Shown: piece by piece, positions 59,428 through 64,000 of the stretch
Position numbering within the stretch: the stretch's first letter is position 1
How the letters are laid out: the number at the start of each line of letters is the position of its first letter
Source: Streptomyces rugosispiralis
Lineage (GTDB): Bacteria > Actinomycetota > Actinomycetes > Streptomycetales > Streptomycetaceae
Length of the DNA stretch: 64,000 nucleotides
Direction of reading: 5' to 3'
Assembly: GCF_024505145.1 (NCBI RefSeq)
Contig: NZ_JANIAA010000044.1
Coordinates: 1-64,000 of the forward strand
Program-made: the position numbers and the translations under genes
Notes under the pieces: model-generated
Seen by the model: only the letters and a program-made list of their open reading frames with translations
Database searches by the model: none
Told to the model about the DNA's origin: nothing

Positions 59428-60369
59428 GTGGACGCGTTCAGTGACCTGATCCGCGGGGTGCGAGCTCACGGCTCGCTGTTCGGCAGCTCGACCCTGTCCC
59501 CGCCCTGGGCGCTGCACTTCGTGGACGGCGCGCCGCTGACCCTGTGCACCGTGCTCACCGGGTCGGGCTGGATCGTGCCGGAGCACCGTCCGCCCGAGCG
59601 GCTCCGCGCCCGCGAGACGATCGTCGTACGCGGCCCTGGGACGTTCACCTTCGTCGACGAGGTCGGCACCCGGGCCGAGCCGATCGCCTGCGGCGAGCAC
59701 TGCGCGACGCCCGAGCAGGGCGGGACCAGGCACCGGCGCGGCTGGCACGACGACGGGAACGACAGCGGTCGGGACGGTGCGACGACCCTGATCGTCGGCG
59801 CCTACCCCGTGCGCGGCGAGATCAGCCGCCGGCTGCTGGACGCGCTGCCCGTCGTGCTGCGGGTGGACGCCGGGGGCACGGCCGACCCCGTGCTCGACCA
59901 CCTCGCCGCCGAGGTCGCCGTCGACACGCCGGGCCAGCAGGTGGTCCTCGACCGGCTGCTGGACTGGCTGCTGGTCTGCACACTGCGCGAGTGGCTCGAC
60001 CGGCCCGGCGGCGAGCCCCCGGCCTGGTGGGCCGCCCAGCGGGACCCGGTGGTCGGCCGGGCGCTGCGCCTGCTGCACGCCGAACCGGCGGCACCCTGGA
60101 CGGTCGCCACGCTGGCCGAGCGCGCCGGGGTGTCGCGTTCGACGCTGGCCAAGCGGTTCGCCGACCTGGTCGGCGAACCCCCGCTGACCTACCTCACCCG
60201 CTGGCGCATGACGCTCGCGGCGGACCTCCTGGTCGAGCGGGAGGCCGCGACCGTCGCGGACATCGCCCGCACCGTGGGCTACTCCGACCCGTTCGGTTTC
60301 AGCGCGGCGTTCAAACGGGTCCGAGGCGTCAACCCGAGCGACTTCCGCCGCACCGCGACCACCCCCTGA
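59428..60369 (+). CDS. AraC family regulator with cupin sensor
   Basis: 313 residues from GTG 59428; GTG 59404 is in frame. The -10-like TAAACT lies at 59415-59420, 7 bp before the chosen start, so the message is probably leaderless. N-terminal cupin (VDAFSDLIRGVRAHGSLFG, WALHFVDGAPLTLCTVLTG) and C-terminal AraC helix-turn-helix pair: WTVATLAERAGVSRSTLAKRFADLVGEPPLTYLTRWRM and VADIARTVGYSDPFGFSAAFKRVRGVNPSDFR. Divergent from the NmrA/PPOX genes, which it probably controls. Confidence 0.92.
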   Translation: MDAFSDLIRGVRAHGSLFGSSTLSPPWALHFVDGAPLTLCTVLTGSGWIVPEHRPPERLRARETIVVRGPGTFTFVDEVGTRAEPIACGEHCATPEQGGTRHRRGWHDDGNDSGRDGATTLIVGAYPVRGEISRRLLDALPVVLRVDAGGTADPVLDHLAAEVAVDTPGQQVVLDRLLDWLLVCTLREWLDRPGGEPPAWWAAQRDPVVGRALRLLHAEPAAPWTVATLAERAGVSRSTLAKRFADLVGEPPLTYLTRWRMTLAADLLVEREAATVADIARTVGYSDPFGFSAAFKRVRGVNPSDFRRTATTP

Positions 60370-60445
60370 AAGACGCCGGAACGACGGCTCGGCTCAGTGC
60401 GCGAACTCATCGCGCGAACTCGGTGCGCGAATGGACGGTCCGACA

Positions 60446-61282
60446 TCACCGTGCGCACAACCGGTCCAATGCCGACTGGCTCTCCTCGTCCGCGGCGCGG
60501 AAGATCAGCAACCGCTGGTCCGGATCCTGAAGTGGCATCAGCACTTCGAAATGCACCGCGAGCTCACCGACGTCAGGATGCCGTATCGCCTTGGCCCCGC
60601 GGCCATTGACCTTGACATCTCGCTCGGACCACAGGCGCGCGAATTCCTCGTCATGAGTGGTGAATTCGGTGATGAGGTCGGTCAACGCCTGATCCTCCGG
60701 ATGCGCGGCCCACGCGGCGCGCAGATGGGCGATCCCCTCCCGTACGACGCGTTCGCGGTCGACGTAGAACTCACGTATCCGCGGATGCATCAGGCACAGC
60801 CACATCGAATTGCGCCGCGCCGGCGGCAGGGTGCCGAAATCCAGGAGCAGCCTCGCCATTTCGTCGTTCCAGGCCAGGATGTCGTAGCGGTGGTTCATCA
60901 GCATGGCCGGCAGCGGCGACAGGTCGGCGACCAGCCGGGCCAGCGGCGGCACCGCGGTGGTGGCGGGCTTGCCGGCGTCGCGGGGGCGGCGCTGCCGGGC
61001 GAGGTCGAAGAGATAGGTGCGTTCGTCCGGGCCCAGGCGCAGCGCCCGGGACAGCGCCTCCACCACGTCCGCCGAGGGCCGCAGCCCGCGGCCCTGCTCC
61101 AGCCGCACGATGTAGTCGATGCTGACCCCGGCCAGCTCGGCGACCTCTTCGCGACGCAGCCCCGGGGTCCGCCGGGACCGCCGACGCGACGGCAGGCCGA
61201 AATCGTCCGGGTTCAGGCGTTCGCGTCGGGTCCGCAGGAACGCGGCCAGCTCCCGTGTCGCGTCCACGGTGGTGGTCGTCAT
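60446..61282 (-). CDS. XRE family regulator with MmyB-like ligand domain
   Basis: 278 residues; ATG 61282. HTH as in the copy at 50708: LAAFLRTRRERLNPDDFGL, TPGLRREEVAELAGVSIDYIVRLEQGRGLRPSADVVEAL. The ligand part begins LSPLPAMLMNHRYDILAWNDEMARLLLDF and ends RLLIFRAADEESQSALDRL. Divergent from the aldo/keto reductase at 61400, 117 bp away, and so its probable regulator. A long read-through frame on the plus strand here is antisense to it. Confidence 0.92.
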   Translation of the reverse strand: MTTTTVDATRELAAFLRTRRERLNPDDFGLPSRRRSRRTPGLRREEVAELAGVSIDYIVRLEQGRGLRPSADVVEALSRALRLGPDERTYLFDLARQRRPRDAGKPATTAVPPLARLVADLSPLPAMLMNHRYDILAWNDEMARLLLDFGTLPPARRNSMWLCLMHPRIREFYVDRERVVREGIAHLRAAWAAHPEDQALTDLITEFTTHDEEFARLWSERDVKVNGRGAKAIRHPDVGELAVHFEVLMPLQDPDQRLLIFRAADEESQSALDRLCAR

Positions 61283-61399
61283 GTCCGATCCAACAGCAAG
61301 GGTAGGACTGGTGTTCCCAGGAATTTCCTTCCCTTATCCCCGGCTCGCGGCGGTCCCAGGCTTGTTCCCGGCAACGGATCACACGCACAGGAGGACACG

Positions 61400-62464
61400 A
61401 TGTCGCTCACCCTCGACACCTATCGGCTGCTGGGCCGCTCCGGGCTGCGGGTCTCACCGCTGGCGCTGGGTACGGCGACCTTCGGTACCGAGTGGGGCTG
61501 GGGCGCCGAGCAGGACGAGGCGCGCAAGCTGTTCGACCTCTACGTCGAGCGCGGTGGCAACTTCATCGACACCGCCAACACCTACACCGATGGCAGCTCC
61601 GAGCGTCTGCTGGGCGAATTCACCCGCGACAACCGCGAAAGTCTGGTGCTGGCGACGAAATACACGACGCTGCGCCGGCCCGGCGATCCGAATTCCGGGG
61701 GCTCGCACCGCAAGAGCCTGTTCGCGTCGGTGGAAGCCAGCCTGCGGCAGCTGAATACGGACTACATCGATCTGCTCTATCTGCACGTGTGGGATTTCAC
61801 GACACCGGTCGAGGAGATCCTGCGCGGCATGGACGACCTGGTCCGGCAGGGCAAGGTCCTGTACGTGGCGATCTCCAACGCCCCGGCCTGGCAGGTGTCG
61901 CGCATGCAGACGATCGCCGATCTGCGCGGCTGGTCACCGCTGGTCGCGCTGCAGATCGAATACAACCTGATCGAGCGCACCGGGGAACGTGACCTGATCC
62001 CCATGGCCCGCGAGATGGGGCTGGGTGTGGTCCCGTATTCACCGCTGGCCGGCGGGGTGCTCACCGGCAAGTACAGCCGCGACGACCTGTCCGCGACGAA
62101 CGCCGGATCCGACGACGGTACCCGCAAGAACTTCAACCTCGGCTTGGGCACGCTCACCGAACGCAACCTCGCCATCGCCGATGTCCTGAAGGAGGTCGCC
62201 ACGGAACTGGGCCACACCCCCGCCCAGGTCGGGCTGGCCTGGACGCTGCGGAACCCGAACGTGACGGCACCGATCATCGGCGCACGCACCCCCGCGCAGC
62301 TGGAGAGCAATCTGGGTGCCCTGGAGGTCGACTTCACCGCCGCCCAACTGGCCCGCCTCGACGAGGCCGGCGCGATCGAACTCGGCGCCCCGCACGGCCT
62401 GCTCGCCAGTGACCACATCCGCAAGGTGACCAAGGGCGACCTGAAGATCGAAACCCGCCGCTGA
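61400..62464 (+). CDS. Aldo/keto reductase
   Basis: 354 residues from ATG 61400 with AGGAGG at 61389-61394; a very long in-frame extension upstream is antisense to the XRE gene and rejected. Tetrad: Asp and Tyr in FIDTANTYTDG, Lys in VLATKYTTL and His in LLYLHVWDF. NADPH loop IIGARTPAQLESN. Resembles the YajO/general stress reductase type. Controlled probably by the divergent XRE. Terminator hairpin at 62478. Confidence 0.93.
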   Translation: MSLTLDTYRLLGRSGLRVSPLALGTATFGTEWGWGAEQDEARKLFDLYVERGGNFIDTANTYTDGSSERLLGEFTRDNRESLVLATKYTTLRRPGDPNSGGSHRKSLFASVEASLRQLNTDYIDLLYLHVWDFTTPVEEILRGMDDLVRQGKVLYVAISNAPAWQVSRMQTIADLRGWSPLVALQIEYNLIERTGERDLIPMAREMGLGVVPYSPLAGGVLTGKYSRDDLSATNAGSDDGTRKNFNLGLGTLTERNLAIADVLKEVATELGHTPAQVGLAWTLRNPNVTAPIIGARTPAQLESNLGALEVDFTAAQLARLDEAGAIELGAPHGLLASDHIRKVTKGDLKIETRR

Positions 62465-62477
62465 CCCCCCGCTCGAG

Positions 62478-62509
62478 CCCCGAGAGCGGCGCCACCGCCG
62501 CCCTCGGGG
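62478..62509 (+). terminator. Hairpin terminator after the aldo/keto reductase
   Basis: CCCCGAG-A-GCGGC (62478-62490) pairs with GCCGC-C-CTCGGGG (62497-62509), then GTGGTTT. Confidence 0.75.
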
Positions 62510-62540
62510 TGGTTTCCCCGGCCCTCCGCTCGGGCCGACT

Positions 62541-62640
62541 CGAGCCGGCCGGTACCCCGCCCGACATCCAGCGCCATATGGGACACGCGGGCGTCGAAGC
62601 TGTCGTCGGCGAAGGGGAGCACCCGGGCCCGGCACTCTTC
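62541..62640 (-). pseudogene. Remnant of a SAM-dependent methyltransferase
   Basis: On the minus strand the frame reads RARVLPFADDSFDARVSHMALDV, which resembles the region after motif I of class I methyltransferases (LPFADDSFDAVVSHMAL). No start, SAM motif I or full domain flanks it. The interval 62465-62938 holds no other supportable gene; a plus-strand frame from 62509 to 62847 has no family-like sequence. Confidence 0.45.
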
Positions 62641-62938
62641 CGGCCCGGTCCCGGAGAGAACCGCACCTGGACACGCCATTGCTACATGCCCCCCGGCAAA
62701 CCCCGCGATCCGTCAGAGTGGTGCCGCGCCCGTCACAGCGTCATCCACCGGACGCGTGCAGAGTTCGACGCCGCGCGAGTCGCACTTGATACAGATCGTC
62801 AACTGATCGACTCTCCCGGGACTGGTCGCCGAGCTGGTCCTGCGTAGGGTTTCAGGGAGGCGGCAGTGCGGCATTCACGCACTTCGTCCACTGCCGCGCC
62901 GAGTGTTCAGGTGCATCCACGAGAGAAGGCAACACCCC

Positions 62939-63847
62939 ATGCGCGCCCTAGTGGTCGATCACGGCGAGGCCGGACCCGTCCGGTTCGCCGATGTCGATGA
63001 GCCCGTGCCGTCCAGCGACGAGGCGTTGGTCGAGATACGGCATATCGGTCTCAACTTCGGAGAGCTGAATTACGTGCACCAGTGGCCGGCCGGCGCTGTG
63101 CACGGTCACGACGCGGCCGGCGTCGTGGTGCGCGCCGCATCCGACGGCTCGGGGCCACCCGAAGGTACGCGCGTCGCGCTGGGGATGTCTCCCCACGCGT
63201 GGGCGGAGCGGGTGGCGGTCAGCCCCGCCTCGCTCGGCACCGTCCCCGAGGGTGTGGATCTGGCCGACGCTGCCGCGCTGGGGATCGCCGGAGCCACCGC
63301 GCTGCGGGTGCTGCGCAAGCGTTCCGTGCTGGCGCGCGACGTCCTGATCACCGGTGCCAGCGGGGGCGTGGGGCACTTCGCCGTCCAGTTGGCGGCGCTG
63401 GCGGGCGCCCGGGTGACGGCACTCGTGGGTTCGCCGGACCGGGCCGCCGGGCTCCGCGAACTCGGGGCCGACAAGGTCTTGACCGACCTGGCCGAGACCG
63501 AGTGCCGGTTCGACCTCGTCCTGGACACGGTCGGTGGGCCGCTGGTGGCCCAGGCGTGGAGTTTCCTCGCCGAAGGCGGCACCATCCACCTGGTCGGATA
63601 CTCCTCGGGGCAGGACACCACGTTTCCGTCCGGGGGCTTGTTCGGTTTCGGCGAACCCCGCTCCATCGCCACCTACGGCGACATGACGCCGACCAGCGGG
63701 GAGCTGACGGACCTGCTGGGCCTCATGGCCGCCGGGAGGCTCTCGGCACCGGTCGGACTGCGAGGCGGCTGGCAGGACGTGGACGACGCCGTCCAGGCAC
63801 TGTTCGCGCGGAAGGTGCACGGAAAGATCGTTCTTGATGTGATCTGA
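62939..63847 (+). CDS. Medium-chain zinc-less dehydrogenase (quinone oxidoreductase type)
   Basis: 302 residues from ATG 62939 with AGAAGG upstream. GroES-like N-terminus (RALVVDHGEAGPVRFADVDEPVPSSDEALVEI, GLNFGELNY, VHGHDAAGVVV) and Rossmann part with VLITGASGGVGHFAVQLAALAGARVTALVGS; it lacks the Cys ligands of zinc alcohol dehydrogenases, as in QOR-type enzymes. Ends VHGKIVLDVI. Probably reduces an activated alkene or quinone with NADPH. Followed 23 bp later by an AraC gene on the same strand. Confidence 0.93.
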   Translation: MRALVVDHGEAGPVRFADVDEPVPSSDEALVEIRHIGLNFGELNYVHQWPAGAVHGHDAAGVVVRAASDGSGPPEGTRVALGMSPHAWAERVAVSPASLGTVPEGVDLADAAALGIAGATALRVLRKRSVLARDVLITGASGGVGHFAVQLAALAGARVTALVGSPDRAAGLRELGADKVLTDLAETECRFDLVLDTVGGPLVAQAWSFLAEGGTIHLVGYSSGQDTTFPSGGLFGFGEPRSIATYGDMTPTSGELTDLLGLMAAGRLSAPVGLRGGWQDVDDAVQALFARKVHGKIVLDVI

Positions 63848-63870
63848 CGCCCGTCGACGAGAAGGGAACG

Positions 63871-64000
63871 ATGGACGTACTCGCGGAGGCCTTGCGTGTG
63901 TCGGGTGCGCGAGGGGCGCTCGGGGTCGTACTGAAGGCCGGAGGAACCTGGGGCCTGTGGCTGGAGTCCTCTCCGGCAGCGGCACTGCACGTGGTGTCCC
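63871..64000 (+). CDS. AraC family regulator, N-terminal part (runs off the window)
   Basis: Begins ATG 63871 after GAAGGGA and is open to the right edge. The 43 visible residues, MDVLAEALRVSGARGALGVV then GGTWGLWLESSPAAALHVVS, match the cupin sensor start of AraC regulators like the one at 59428. The DNA-binding part is outside the window. Confidence 0.75.
   Translation, partial: MDVLAEALRVSGARGALGVVLKAGGTWGLWLESSPAAALHVVS

Noticed and set aside
60431..61399. N-terminal extension of the second aldo/keto reductase
   Set aside because: It is antisense to the XRE gene, and a perfect AGGAGG site marks the start at 61400.
62509..62847. 112-residue plus-strand gene in the gap after the AKR
   Set aside because: No ribosome binding site, no family-like sequence, and it overlaps the terminator hairpin and the methyltransferase remnant.

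Overview
The window is actinobacterial chromosomal DNA, almost certainly from a Streptomyces or a close relative. The evidence is the very high GC content, frequent GTG starts, AGGAGG-type ribosome binding sites, the fasR-fabD-fabH-acpP-fabF block, a homodimeric pyruvate dehydrogenase E1, DUF3145 and DUF3052 proteins, and a large set of TerD/TerC genes. From memory (not checked), the first 41 kb follows the gene order of a conserved core region of the S. coelicolor chromosome.

Layout. 0-8 kb: the end of an MFS transporter, a secreted DUF6299 protein, a TetR regulator divergent from a GH3 beta-glucosidase, a 28-bp-period repeat field, an SGNH lipoprotein, DUF3145 and an NAD-dependent dehydrogenase. 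8-13 kb: the fatty acid synthase operon with its regulator FasR. 13-17 kb: pirin, a serine hydrolase and a MerR/aldo-keto reductase pair with a textbook MerR promoter. 17-22 kb: a DUF4429-histidine kinase-response regulator operon, flanked on both sides by paralogous DUF1023 alpha/beta hydrolases. 22-25 kb: TetR divergent from a 14-helix exporter, and a secreted I36-type inhibitor. 26-29 kb: aceE divergent from DUF3052. 29-41 kb: an AhpE peroxiredoxin and a tellurium-type (Ter) stress region. This has four TerD-family proteins, a TerC/DUF475 membrane protein, a CitE-like lyase, a fused phosphoribosyltransferase-StiP protein, a HAD phosphatase and an O-methyltransferase.

41-44 kb: DUF4383 membrane protein, FmdB zinc ribbon, a coiled-coil membrane protein and tRNA-Val(TAC). 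44-49 kb, directly after the tRNA: a compact graspetide (ATP-grasp RiPP) locus with precursor peptide, ATP-grasp ligase, PIMT-like methyltransferase, two small unknown proteins and an XRE regulator. The methyltransferase suggests an aspartimide-containing graspetide. 49-64 kb: an accessory stretch of oxidoreductases each next to a regulator (VOC, SDR/XRE, PPOX/NmrA/AraC, XRE/AKR, MDR/AraC), an APH-type kinase, a large AfsR/SARP regulator, a DrrAB-type ABC exporter and a methyltransferase remnant.

Two themes stand out. First, the graspetide locus and the Ter operon both look like small-molecule or peptide pathways without an assigned product. Second, short tandem repeats lie across or just after the stop codons of many unrelated genes here (MFS, DUF3145, dehydrogenase, AhpE, TerD and others), and one such repeat sits at the junction of the fused phosphoribosyltransferase-StiP gene. 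All functional statements rest on reading the translated sequence and recalling families; no database search was run.
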